Shown here one piece after another: positions 53,591 to 61,699 of a stretch of 64,000 nucleotides of DNA (its first letter is position 1; each line of letters begins with the position of its first letter). The notes under the pieces were generated by a model that saw only the letters and a list, made by a program, of their open reading frames with translations, did no database searches and was not told the origin of the DNA. The position numbers and the translations under genes were made by a program. Source of the DNA: Pseudomonadota bacterium (GTDB lineage Bacteria; Pseudomonadota; Gammaproteobacteria; Burkholderiales; Rhodocyclaceae); contig JAGTRU010000012.1 of the NCBI GenBank assembly GCA_018261905.1, positions 37,170-101,169 on the forward strand, written 5' to 3'.

Positions 53591-53877
53591 TTACACGGCG
53601 AGCGAGTGTTGGCGGTGAGAACTGAGACTGGCCGCCGGTAGCTGAGTACAGCATGACTGTGATCGGGGGGGTAAAAAGGGTGTGTCAGGATGGAACACCC
53701 ATACCTTCACGTTCCTAGTTGTGATTGATTAAGGGAAATGAGGGGGTTAGAACTACTCCATAAGAAATAAAGGTTGGGCCATGCGATTGCTTTGCCGCGT
53801 AACCAGCGGCAATTCGGCAGCGTGGTTAGGGCGGAGACGAAGGCAAAATCGATTTGAACTGCACAGGGGGAATTCAG

Positions 53878-55692
53878 ATGAACGCTCTAACACTCATATT
53901 CGCGGCGGCCTGCATTTTCGCGATTGCCTATCGCTTCTACGGGATCTTCATCGGCAGCAAGGTGATGAACCTGCGCGACGACCGGGAAACGCCCGCCGTC
54001 ACTCAGGCCGATGGTCACGATTTCGTGAAGACCGACAAGTACGTGCTGTTCGGTCACCATTTCGCTGCCATCGCCGCCGCCGGTCCGCTGCTCGGGCCGG
54101 TGCTGGCCGCCCAGTTCGGCTTTCTGCCGGGTGCCTTGTGGATACTGATCGGCGCCGTATTGGCCGGCGGCGTGCACGATGCGATCGTGCTCTTCGCCTC
54201 GGTTCGCCATAAGGGACGAAGTCTGTCGCGCATCGCCGAGGCCGAAATCAGCAAGGCGGCCGGCAAGGTCGCTTCGGTGGCCATTCTGTTCATCCTGATC
54301 CTGACCCTGGCCGGGCTTTCCATCGCCGTGGTCAATGCCATGTTCAACAGTCCCTGGGGCACCTTCACCGTCTTCGCCACCATCCCGATCGCCATGATCA
54401 TGGGGGTGTACATGCAGAAAGTCCGTCCCGGCGACATCCGCGGCGGCAGTATCATCGGCGTCGTATTGCTGGCGCTGTCCATCCTGGTCGGGCCGTATGT
54501 CGCTGCCGATCCGGTTCTCGCCGCCATGCTCACCTTCTCCAAGAAGGAACTCGCCGTCATCATTCCGGCCTACGGCTTTGCCGCCTCGGTGCTGCCGGTC
54601 TGGTTCCTGCTGGTGCCGCGCGATTACCTGTCCACCTACCTGAAGATCGGCACTATCGCGCTCCTCGCCTTGGGCATCGTCTTCGTCCATCCCGACCTGC
54701 AAATGCCGGCCGTGACGTCGTACTTCTACGGTGGCGGCCCGATCATCCCGGGCGCGGCTTTCCCCTTCGTTTTCATTACCATTGCTTGCGGCGCGCTGTC
54801 GGGCTTCCACGCCATCATCGGTTCGGGGACGACGCCGAAGATGATCGCCAACGAGAAGGACATCATCTTCGTCGGCTACGGCGCCATGCTGATGGAAGGC
54901 TTCGTCGGCATCATGGCCCTGATCGCCGCCTGCGTCCTGGTGCCGGCCGATTACTTCGCCATCAATGCGGCACCCAAGGTGTTCGCCACCCTCGGCATGC
55001 TGCCGGTCAATCTGCCGGAGCTGGCCGCCCAGGTCGGCGAACAGGTCCAGGGGCGGCCGGGCGGTGCCGTTTCGCTGGCTGTCGGCATGGCCTTTATCTT
55101 CTCTTCGGTGCCCTTCCTGGAAGGGATGATGGCCTACTGGTATCACTTCGCCATCATGTTCGAGGCGGTCTTCATCCTGACCGCCGTCGATGCGGGTACC
55201 CGTGCCGGTCGCTACCTGCTGCAGGAAATGCTCGGCAAGGTCTATGCCCCGTTCGCCGACAACACCTGGATTCCCGGCATCGTCGTGACCAGCGCGCTGT
55301 TCACCTCGGCCTGGGGCTACCTAGTGTATACCGGCGATATCTCCACCATCTGGCCGCTGTTCGGCATGAGCAACCAGCTTCTTGCCACTTGTGCGCTGAT
55401 TGTCGGCACCTCGATGCTGATCCGTCTGGGCAAGGCGAAATACGCCTGGGTGACCGCCGTGCCCGGGCTGTTCATGTTGCCGATCGTGATGTGGGCGGGC
55501 TACCTCAATATCACCGCCAACTTCCTGCCCAAGGGCTTGTATCTGCTGGCCGGCATGTCGGTGGTCCTGATGGTGCTGATGACCATCGTTTTCGTCGAGG
55601 CTTTCCGGCGCTGGTACGCCTTGCTGCAAGTCGAGAAAACGGTTGCCGACAGCTATGGCGATCAGGTGCTGGCGATGGCCGAGGATCGCTGA
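53878..55692 (+). CDS. cstA: CstA-family carbon-starvation/peptide or pyruvate transporter
   Basis: Inner-membrane transporter of 604 residues with many hydrophobic helices, shorter than E. coli CstA (about 700). Characteristic blocks are FGHHFAAIAAAGPLLGPVLA, GALWILIGAVLAGGVHDAIV, ACGALSGFHAIIGSGTTPKM and FGMSNQLLATCALIVGTSML. Family members carry peptides or pyruvate; substrate is not resolvable here. GGGGG precedes the ATG. A hairpin terminator follows. Confidence 0.93.
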   Translation: MNALTLIFAAACIFAIAYRFYGIFIGSKVMNLRDDRETPAVTQADGHDFVKTDKYVLFGHHFAAIAAAGPLLGPVLAAQFGFLPGALWILIGAVLAGGVHDAIVLFASVRHKGRSLSRIAEAEISKAAGKVASVAILFILILTLAGLSIAVVNAMFNSPWGTFTVFATIPIAMIMGVYMQKVRPGDIRGGSIIGVVLLALSILVGPYVAADPVLAAMLTFSKKELAVIIPAYGFAASVLPVWFLLVPRDYLSTYLKIGTIALLALGIVFVHPDLQMPAVTSYFYGGGPIIPGAAFPFVFITIACGALSGFHAIIGSGTTPKMIANEKDIIFVGYGAMLMEGFVGIMALIAACVLVPADYFAINAAPKVFATLGMLPVNLPELAAQVGEQVQGRPGGAVSLAVGMAFIFSSVPFLEGMMAYWYHFAIMFEAVFILTAVDAGTRAGRYLLQEMLGKVYAPFADNTWIPGIVVTSALFTSAWGYLVYTGDISTIWPLFGMSNQLLATCALIVGTSMLIRLGKAKYAWVTAVPGLFMLPIVMWAGYLNITANFLPKGLYLLAGMSVVLMVLMTIVFVEAFRRWYALLQVEKTVADSYGDQVLAMAEDR

Positions 55693-55737
55693 GCAGAGTC
55701 GTTGTTCGCCGGCGGCGCCCAGCGGTTTGAAGTGACG

Positions 55738-55766
55738 GGAAAGGAACTCCGCGGAGTTCCTTTCTC
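55738..55766. terminator. Bidirectional terminator between cstA and the methyltransferase gene
   Basis: AAAGGAACTCC and GGAGTTCCTTT form an almost loopless palindrome between the convergent genes. It shares the GGAACTC/GAGTTCC stem with the purL terminator. The T-run is weaker. Confidence 0.7.
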
Positions 55767-56863
55767 TATTGGGGCTGGGTGCGCAGCAGCAGGATATTGC
55801 CGAAGGATTGCAGCCCGACCACTTCTTCGAGTTGCAGTCGGCTGGCGGTGAACAGCGCCTGCCAATGGCTCAGCGTGCGTTCCCGGCCGCGCGTGCCCAT
55901 CAACATCTGCAGGTCGAACGAGGCGCCGACCAGGTCGGCATGGCTTTCCGGCAGGACCATTTCCAGCAGCGCGATGCGCGCCCCGGTGCGGCCGCAGGCC
56001 GTGGCCAGGTTACCCAGCACCTGCCGGCAGGTGGCGTCATCGAAGGCGTGGAGGATGGCAGAAAGCAGATAAATGTCCTGCTCGTCACGGGCCGGCGGCA
56101 CCGAAGCCAGCATGTTGCCGGCCGCGAATTGCTGGCGTTCGGTCTTGCGATTTTCCGCCTGGGCGATGACTTGCGGCCGGTCGATGACCAGGGCAGTCAG
56201 CTTCGGGTGATGTTTCAGGATGGCCGCCGACTTGGCGCCGAGTGAGCCGCCGACGTCGATGATGCGGGCGAAGCGGCCCCAGTCGAAATCGGTGGCGAAG
56301 CTGTCGCCGGTCAGGGCTTCGACGCTGCTCATGGCTTGCGAAAACAGGGCGTCGAGTTCGGCATTGTCGTCGAGGTAAGCAAACAGCTCCTTGCCGTGGC
56401 TTAGCTGGAAGGGCGGCACGCCCCGTCGAATGCCATTTTCGAGCTGTTCGTACCAGGGGCGGCTCATGGCGTCGGCGTTGTGCAGCAGGATCATGGCGCG
56501 CACGTTATCGGGCCGCTCCGGGCGCAGAAAATTCGAGGTCTTGTTGTTGCGAAAGCGCTGCGCCGAGGTTTCTTCGAAAATGCCCATGGCGGCGAGCAGG
56601 CGCAGCAGGCGGCCGGTGGCGTCGGGATTCGTGCCGAGGCGGGCGGCGATATCCGTTGCGGCGAGTTCGTCATCGCCCAGCGCGCCGGCGATGTCGAGCC
56701 GGGCGGCGACATAAAGGGCGCGCGATTGCCAGAAGGCGGAGCCGATCTGCAGCAGGCGGAAGGGCGGCGGCGTCAGCTTGTGGTGCAGGGCCTGCAGCCA
56801 GGCACCGAATCGGGTTAGTCGGGCGAAGCGGCGCACGGCGCCGGCATTTTTCTGGAATGACAT
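55766..56863 (-). CDS. Class I O-methyltransferase (plant-OMT/hydroxyneurosporene type)
   Basis: AdoMet-dependent methyltransferase of 365 residues. An N-terminal dimerisation winged helix (VAARLDIAGALGDDELAATD, then LGTNPDATGRLLRLLAAMGI) precedes the Rossmann domain (RIIDVGGSLGAKSAAILKHH) and an ILHAFDD segment in place of the usual LHDWDD. Substrate is unknown, probably a phenolic or quinone-like small molecule. GAAAGGACAG precedes the ATG at 56863. It lies 10 bases after the TetR gene in one operon. Confidence 0.85.
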   Translation of the reverse strand: MSFQKNAGAVRRFARLTRFGAWLQALHHKLTPPPFRLLQIGSAFWQSRALYVAARLDIAGALGDDELAATDIAARLGTNPDATGRLLRLLAAMGIFEETSAQRFRNNKTSNFLRPERPDNVRAMILLHNADAMSRPWYEQLENGIRRGVPPFQLSHGKELFAYLDDNAELDALFSQAMSSVEALTGDSFATDFDWGRFARIIDVGGSLGAKSAAILKHHPKLTALVIDRPQVIAQAENRKTERQQFAAGNMLASVPPARDEQDIYLLSAILHAFDDATCRQVLGNLATACGRTGARIALLEMVLPESHADLVGASFDLQMLMGTRGRERTLSHWQALFTASRLQLEEVVGLQSFGNILLLRTQPQ

Positions 56864-56873
56864 GGCTGTCCTT

Positions 56874-57476
56874 TCAGGCTTCGGGCGCCAGGCCGGCCGA
56901 GAACAGGCGGCCGTTGAAAACCGCCAGTTTTTCCAGAAAGGCCGCATCCATCGGCTGTTCCATCTGTTCCTCGAAAATTTCCTTCAACAGCATCGGCGTC
57001 ATCGCCAGGCTGACGAAGGCCATGCGCACGATGTCGGGGTCGGTGCCGGCGGCGACCTGGTGGTCGGCTTGCAGCTCGTTGATCCGGCTGGCGCCGCGGC
57101 TGCGGCCGCGTTCGAGCAATTGCTGGATGAAGCGTCGGCCGGGACCTTGCTTGAGTGCGAGAACCTTGAGAATGAGCTTGGGGAATTCAGGATGCGCCGT
57201 CATCGTCATGTAGTAGAGACGCAGGAAATCGCTGAAGCCGCCAACCGAGGCCAGCATCGGGCCGTCGAGAACGGCCAGCAGCGGCTGCATCGTCTCACGT
57301 ATCATCTCTTCGTAGAGGCCTTCCTTGCTGCCGAAGTAGTAGCGGATCATCGAGACATTGGCGTCGGCTTTTTCGGCAATCAGCCGGGTGGTCACCCGGT
57401 GGTAGTCGTCGGCCAGGAAACATTGCAGCGCCGCCTGGATCAGGCGTGCCCTGAGTGGTTCGGTCGTGGCGTCCAT
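56874..57476 (-). CDS. TetR-family regulator
   Basis: Protein of 200 residues. The N-terminal HTH is LIQAALQCFLADDYHRVTTR, then LIAEKADANVSMIRYYFGSK, followed by a helical ligand domain. The ATG at 57476 (MDATTEPLRA) has GGAGCAAG upstream; the frame extends to 57551 without a ribosome site. It precedes the methyltransferase gene and probably controls the shared operon. Confidence 0.9.
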   Translation of the reverse strand: MDATTEPLRARLIQAALQCFLADDYHRVTTRLIAEKADANVSMIRYYFGSKEGLYEEMIRETMQPLLAVLDGPMLASVGGFSDFLRLYYMTMTAHPEFPKLILKVLALKQGPGRRFIQQLLERGRSRGASRINELQADHQVAAGTDPDIVRMAFVSLAMTPMLLKEIFEEQMEQPMDAAFLEKLAVFNGRLFSAGLAPEA

Positions 57477-57596
57477 CGTCTTGCTCCGGATTGCGATGGA
57501 ATAAAGACTAGCACTGCCGCTCGCCGCTCTCGTAGTGCTTTCGTCAATCAAGATGCAGGGCTTGATTGAAGCGGGGAAGCGGTTACTTGTGGCGAA

Positions 57597-58058
57597 TCAG
57601 GCCTGGCAGACGTCGACCCACCGGCCGCCGGTAATTTCAGCCAGTTGCTGCGGGCTGATGCGGACCGCGCTGTGGACGGCGCCGGCGGCGGGCAGGACTT
57701 CGTCGAAAGCCTGCAGCGACTGGTCGAGGTAGATCGGCAGCTCGTTGGTCAGGCCGAAGGGACAGACGCCACCGACCGGATGCCCGGTCAGTTCGACGAC
57801 TTCCTCGGCCGGGAGCATCTTGCCCTTGCCGAAACGGTCCTTGAATTTGCGGTTGTCGATGCGGGCATCGCCGCGCGCGACCAGAAGCATGGCCTGTCCA
57901 CCGTTCACGCGAAAAGCCAGGGTCTTGGCAATGCGGCCGGCTTCGACGCCATGCGCGGCGGCGGCCAGCGCGACGGTTGCCGTGCTGACTTCCAGTTCGA
58001 TGATCGGGATGTCCAACTGGCGAGCCGCGAAGAAGTCGCGGACTGACTGCAGGCTCAT
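57597..58058 (-). CDS. ybaK: YbaK/ProX-type aminoacyl-tRNA deacylase
   Basis: Trans-editing protein of 153 residues. GRIAKTLAFRV contains the catalytic-type Lys of YbaK/ProX, followed by LLVARGDARIDNRKFKDRFG and GHPVGGVCPFGL. Such proteins hydrolyse mischarged Cys-tRNA(Pro) or Ala-tRNA(Pro). The exact specificity cannot be read here. It overlaps the CZB gene by four bases (ATGA). Confidence 0.9.
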   Translation of the reverse strand: MSLQSVRDFFAARQLDIPIIELEVSTATVALAAAAHGVEAGRIAKTLAFRVNGGQAMLLVARGDARIDNRKFKDRFGKGKMLPAEEVVELTGHPVGGVCPFGLTNELPIYLDQSLQAFDEVLPAAGAVHSAVRISPQQLAEITGGRWVDVCQA

Positions 58059-58402
58059 GACTCTCGGTATTCGCGCAGTCTGTCGAGTTGGCCGACCAGT
58101 TGGTGCGAGGATTCGTTGAGTTCCGGCAGCAGCAGGTCGGCCGAGTCGCCGAGGCCGCTGTTGCTGAGTTCGACGATTTCGTTGGCCAGGTGATGGAAGC
58201 GCTCGTGGATGACCACCAGTTGCTGGTAATCAGCAGACGTGACGCCGGTGCCGGTGGCTTCGTTCAAGGTGCTGGCCAGGAGGCAGCCCCGGTGTTCGGA
58301 AAGAGGCATGTCGGCATAGGCGCCGCCGGCAAAAGCATTCATGAACTGGCGTCGCCACTGGGTATGCAAGCGTATGGCGTGATCGATATCGATACGCTTC
58401 AT
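58055..58402 (-). CDS. Stand-alone CZB (chemoreceptor zinc-binding) domain protein
   Basis: Protein of 115 residues. The HTQWRRQF, CLLASTLNEA and HERFHHLANEIV segments give the His-Cys-His-His zinc pattern of CZB domains, which usually sit at the end of chemoreceptors or diguanylate cyclases and sense zinc or hypochlorite. Here the domain is alone. It is coupled to ybaK by overlap. Confidence 0.75.
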   Translation of the reverse strand: MKRIDIDHAIRLHTQWRRQFMNAFAGGAYADMPLSEHRGCLLASTLNEATGTGVTSADYQQLVVIHERFHHLANEIVELSNSGLGDSADLLLPELNESSHQLVGQLDRLREYRES

Positions 58403-58504
58403 GGACTGTCTCCGGAAAATTGAAGGCGAGCGGCTCGGTTGCCGCTTCTTGCCGAAGGCTGAATTATGCCGCAGGGCCGTTTATGGGCAAGGGGGCGCGC
58501 GGCT

Positions 58505-59062
58505 TTAAATCGGAAAACGCTGGTGGGCGACGAATGTTTCCAGTTGTTCGCCAGCGAAAAACACCAGTCTGACTTCGTCGATCATCGGAGTATCGGCGAG
58601 GACCTGGCTCAGTGTGGTCGACACGACAATGGCGGCCTGTTCCGGCGGATAGCCGTAGACGCCGGTCGAGATGGCCGGGAAAGCCAGACTTTTCAGAGCG
58701 TGGCTGGTCGCCAGTTCAATGGCGTTGTGATAGCAGGCGGCGAGCAGTGCCGGTTCTTCTCCGTGCTCTTGGCCGTAAATCGGGCCGACGGTATGGATAA
58801 CGAAAGGCGCCGCCAGCTTGCCGCCTGGCGTTATCGCTACCTGGCCGGTCGGCAGCCCGTCCGGCCACCGGTCACGGCGCAGGGCGCGGCAGGCTTCGAG
58901 GATGGCCGGGCCGCCGCGCCGATGGATGGCGCCATCGACACCGCCGCCGCCGAGCAGGCTGCTATTGGCGGCATTGACGATGGCATCGACGGCGTGCTCG
59001 GTGAGATCGCCGAGGTATAGGGCGATGCGGCCGTTGAGATAGTGGTGGAGGGCGGGTTGCAT
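58505..59062 (-). CDS. Macrodomain protein (O-acetyl-ADP-ribose deacetylase type)
   Basis: Protein of 185 residues, a single macrodomain. Key segments are DAIVNAANSSLLGGGGVDGA (ADP-ribose binding, residues 25-44), VIHTVGPIYG and AFPAISTGVYGYP. It is the E. coli YmdB type, which removes acetyl or ADP-ribose groups. It is monocistronic. Confidence 0.93.
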   Translation of the reverse strand: MQPALHHYLNGRIALYLGDLTEHAVDAIVNAANSSLLGGGGVDGAIHRRGGPAILEACRALRRDRWPDGLPTGQVAITPGGKLAAPFVIHTVGPIYGQEHGEEPALLAACYHNAIELATSHALKSLAFPAISTGVYGYPPEQAAIVVSTTLSQVLADTPMIDEVRLVFFAGEQLETFVAHQRFPI

Positions 59063-59131
59063 GGCTGAGTTCTTTACCGGTTAGCGACATGATAGCTGTC
59101 TCCCGGCTTCTTTTCGTTCGACGGGCGTCGT

Positions 59132-59296
59132 TCAGGCAGCGCAGATGCGGGACCGCCGGCGCCAGCAGGCCGGAGTCTGCAGGGCCTCGATATTCGGACC
59201 ACGGGAGCCGAAGATCTGGCGGGCGCGCTCGAGGCGGGCCTGTTCGTCGTGGGCAATGCCGGCAATCAGGTCGAACCAGTGTTGAAGACGTTTCAT
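59132..59296 (-). CDS. Small hypothetical protein, 54 residues
   Basis: Short frame MKRLQHWFDLIAGIAHDEQA, then RLERARQIFGSRGPNIEALQ, ending TPACWRRRSRICAA. It is helical and basic and has two Cys in the tail. The AAAGGAG ribosome site at ideal spacing supports translation. No family was recognised; conserved short proteins of this kind occur in betaproteobacteria. Confidence 0.55.
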   Translation of the reverse strand: MKRLQHWFDLIAGIAHDEQARLERARQIFGSRGPNIEALQTPACWRRRSRICAA

Positions 59297-59445
59297 GGTG
59301 GCAACTCCTTTATTGGTGGCTGTATGGATGAACAGTGTCTGGCGTTCGGGTGCAGAATAACCGAAAGCTGTATGTATGTACAGTATTCGAAAATACTTTT
59401 ATCCAGAGTAGGCTTGCGGCATTCTCAAGGGACGGGAGACCCACG

Positions 59446-59658
59446 ATGTCGCGCGCAAAATCAGCCTGGTTGCCCCCGGCCGGTACGCTGGCGACCTATC
59501 GCGGCCGCAGTCGCCGTTCGCTGCGCAATGTCCGGGTGCTGGCCGAGGCCTCGGCCGGACGCATGGTGGTCGAGGCCGTCGGCCGCCAAGGCGTACTGGT
59601 GCGGCTGACCGTCAAGCAGACGAATCTGGCGCCGATGCAGCCGGATTTGTTCGACTGA
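59446..59658 (+). CDS. Small conserved-type hypothetical protein
   Basis: Basic protein of 70 residues (TYRGRSRRSLRNVRVLAEAS) ending LTVKQTNLAPMQPDLFD. The predicted fold is a small beta domain. GGGAG precedes the ATG at 59446. Function is unknown. Confidence 0.65.
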   Translation: MSRAKSAWLPPAGTLATYRGRSRRSLRNVRVLAEASAGRMVVEAVGRQGVLVRLTVKQTNLAPMQPDLFD

Positions 59659-59675
59659 GTCTTTCCGCTAAATCG

Positions 59676-60011
59676 TCAAGCAGGCGGAATTTCCTGCTGT
59701 CGGGTAAGTGCCTGGAATCCGGATTTCCCCCAAAAATTTCGGATGCTGTTCAGCCAAGTTTTCAGCCCGCTCTCCCGGCGCGGCATGTCCAGCCGAAACC
59801 GCCCGTCCGCGATGCTTTCGACGAGACAGAGGCCCATGCCGGCAATCTGCCAGGATTCGCCGGGGGACAGGAAAACGTCTTCCGTTTGGCCGGTGACCGT
59901 GATCCAGATCGTTCCCGAGGTGCAGTGCAGGCGAATCCCCTGCGCCTTGCTCAGGCGTATCGGGCGATCGGCGGGTAGATCAATTTCGCCGGAGCGCAAT
60001 TCGATTTTCAT
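59676..60011 (-). CDS. DUF2917 protein
   Basis: Protein of 111 residues. LHCTSGTIWITVTGQTEDVF, then LSPGESWQIAGMGLCLVES is the DUF2917 signature, a small cupin-like beta domain. No enzymatic role is known. It is divergent from a MocR-type regulator 144 bases away, and the spacer contains inverted half-sites, so it is the likely regulated gene. Confidence 0.85.
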   Translation of the reverse strand: MKIELRSGEIDLPADRPIRLSKAQGIRLHCTSGTIWITVTGQTEDVFLSPGESWQIAGMGLCLVESIADGRFRLDMPRRESGLKTWLNSIRNFWGKSGFQALTRQQEIPPA

Positions 60012-60066
60012 GGTCCTCTCCGATGCTCCTACAGGAGACAAAGTGTAGAAGGCGCGGATTGTTTGA

Positions 60067-60149
60067 TACAGTTCCAGTAAAGTTAAATTGTGACCAGTAC
60101 AGTCGTTTTGTTTTATAACTGTGCTGGTAGCTGACTGGGCAAACTGTAC
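60067..60149. promoter_or_regulatory. Candidate MocR operator cluster
   Basis: Four ACAGT/ACTGT half-sites are visible: ACAGT at 60068, CCAGTACAGT at 60094-60103, ACTGTGCTGG at 60118-60127 and ACTGTAC at 60143-60149. The middle two form an inverted repeat with a 14-base spacer. MocR regulators bind paired half-sites next to their own gene. Confidence 0.45.
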
Positions 60150-60155
60150 GGGTGA

Positions 60156-61574
60156 ATGATGAGCATGCTTCGTTATGAAAAGTTGGCTGCCGAACTGGAA
60201 GGCATGATTGCCAGCGGCGCGTTGCGCCATGGCGATCGCCTGCCATCGGTGCGGCGCCTGTCGCTGGAACGCCGATTGTCCATTTCGACGGTGCTCCAGG
60301 CTTTGCGGCAACTGGAAGAGCGCTCGCTGGTCGAGGCACGGCCGCAATCCGGCTACTTCGTCCGGCCGGCTGGGCAGGCGAGGGCTGAGCCGCGAGCGCG
60401 CACGACACCGGTATCGCCGGTACCGGTCGATGTCTCGCAACGCCTGGTTCGTGTTTTGCAGGCCGGAATGCAGCCCGGCGTGGCACCGTTTGCCGCAGCT
60501 TTGCCGGCGCCCTCGTTATTGCCCCTGGCGGCGTTGCATCGCCTGTATGCCGGCGTCGCCCGCCGTCACCCGAAACTCCTCGAAGGCGGCAGCCACGTCA
60601 ATATGGACGAACCGGCCCTGGTCCGCCAGTTGGTGCGTCGTTCGCTGGCCTGGGGCGGGCCGCTGGCGGGGGAGGAAATTGTCGTTACCAATTCCTGTAC
60701 CGAGGCACTCAGCCTTTGCCTGCGCGCGGTCACCCAACCGGGCGATACGGTAGCCGTCGAATCGCCGGCCTATTACCTGATGCTGCAGTTACTCGAGACC
60801 TTGGGCCTGAAGGCGCTGGAGATTCCGACCGATCCACGTACCGGTATTTCGGTTGAGGCGCTCGATCTGGCGACGCGCCATGGCGGCATCGCCGCCTGCC
60901 TGCTGGTACCCAATGCCAGCAACCCGCTGGGCAGTGTCATGCCCGACGACAGCAAGCGCCGGCTGGCGAATCTGCTGGCCAGTCGCAATGTTGCGGTAAT
61001 CGAGGACGATATTTACGGCGATCTGCATTTCGCTAGCCAGCGGCCGTGGCCGATCAAGGCGTTCGACACGGCCGGCAACGTCATGCTTTGTTCCTCCTTT
61101 TCGAAGAGTCTGACGCCATCGCTGCGCATCGGTTTTGTCGCGGCCGGCCGCTACCGGGCGGCGATTGCCTTGCAGAAAACTATTACCAGCGGCGCGACCA
61201 ATCCGATCACCCAGCATGTGTTGGCCGAATACCTGGCATCCGGTTCGTTCGAGCGGCACCTGCGCGGCTTGCGGCGCTGTTATGAAAGTCAGGTCGAAAG
61301 CATGCGGGCAGCGGTCGGTCGGTATTTCCCGGCGGCAACCCGCATGGCCCAGCCGCAAGGCGGTTTCGTGCTGTGGGTGGAATTGCCGGAAGAATTTGAT
61401 GCTTCGCGTTTGCACCAGCGGGCGGTCGCGGAAAATCTGGCTTATGTGCCGGGCGAACTATTCTCGGCCAGTAGCATGTACCGCAATTGCCTGCGCCTGA
61501 ATTGCGGCAATCCGCATACCCCGGAAATCGATGATGCGGTGCGCCGTCTCGGTGCCTTGATGGAAAAGCCCTGA
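60156..61574 (+). CDS. MocR-type GntR regulator with aminotransferase domain
   Basis: Protein of 472 residues. The N-terminal GntR winged helix (GDRLPSVRRLSLERRLSIST, residues 25-45) is fused to a class I aminotransferase-like domain with PLP Lys in SFSKSLTPSLRIGF and PNASNPLG. Such regulators use PLP to sense an amine or amino acid and seldom catalyse transamination. It is divergent from DUF2917, its probable target. An ATGATG start is used; 60156 or 60159 are equivalent. Confidence 0.9.
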   Translation: MMSMLRYEKLAAELEGMIASGALRHGDRLPSVRRLSLERRLSISTVLQALRQLEERSLVEARPQSGYFVRPAGQARAEPRARTTPVSPVPVDVSQRLVRVLQAGMQPGVAPFAAALPAPSLLPLAALHRLYAGVARRHPKLLEGGSHVNMDEPALVRQLVRRSLAWGGPLAGEEIVVTNSCTEALSLCLRAVTQPGDTVAVESPAYYLMLQLLETLGLKALEIPTDPRTGISVEALDLATRHGGIAACLLVPNASNPLGSVMPDDSKRRLANLLASRNVAVIEDDIYGDLHFASQRPWPIKAFDTAGNVMLCSSFSKSLTPSLRIGFVAAGRYRAAIALQKTITSGATNPITQHVLAEYLASGSFERHLRGLRRCYESQVESMRAAVGRYFPAATRMAQPQGGFVLWVELPEEFDASRLHQRAVAENLAYVPGELFSASSMYRNCLRLNCGNPHTPEIDDAVRRLGALMEKP

Positions 61575-61699
61575 GCGCACCAATTTTGGGGCACAAAAAC
61601 TACGGTATCATTCGCCTTTGGCCCGAAATGGCCAGGCATCAAAATTGAAGGCGGGCATGGGTCCGCTTCTTATCTTGCATCCGAAGGGTTTGTCCTCTC

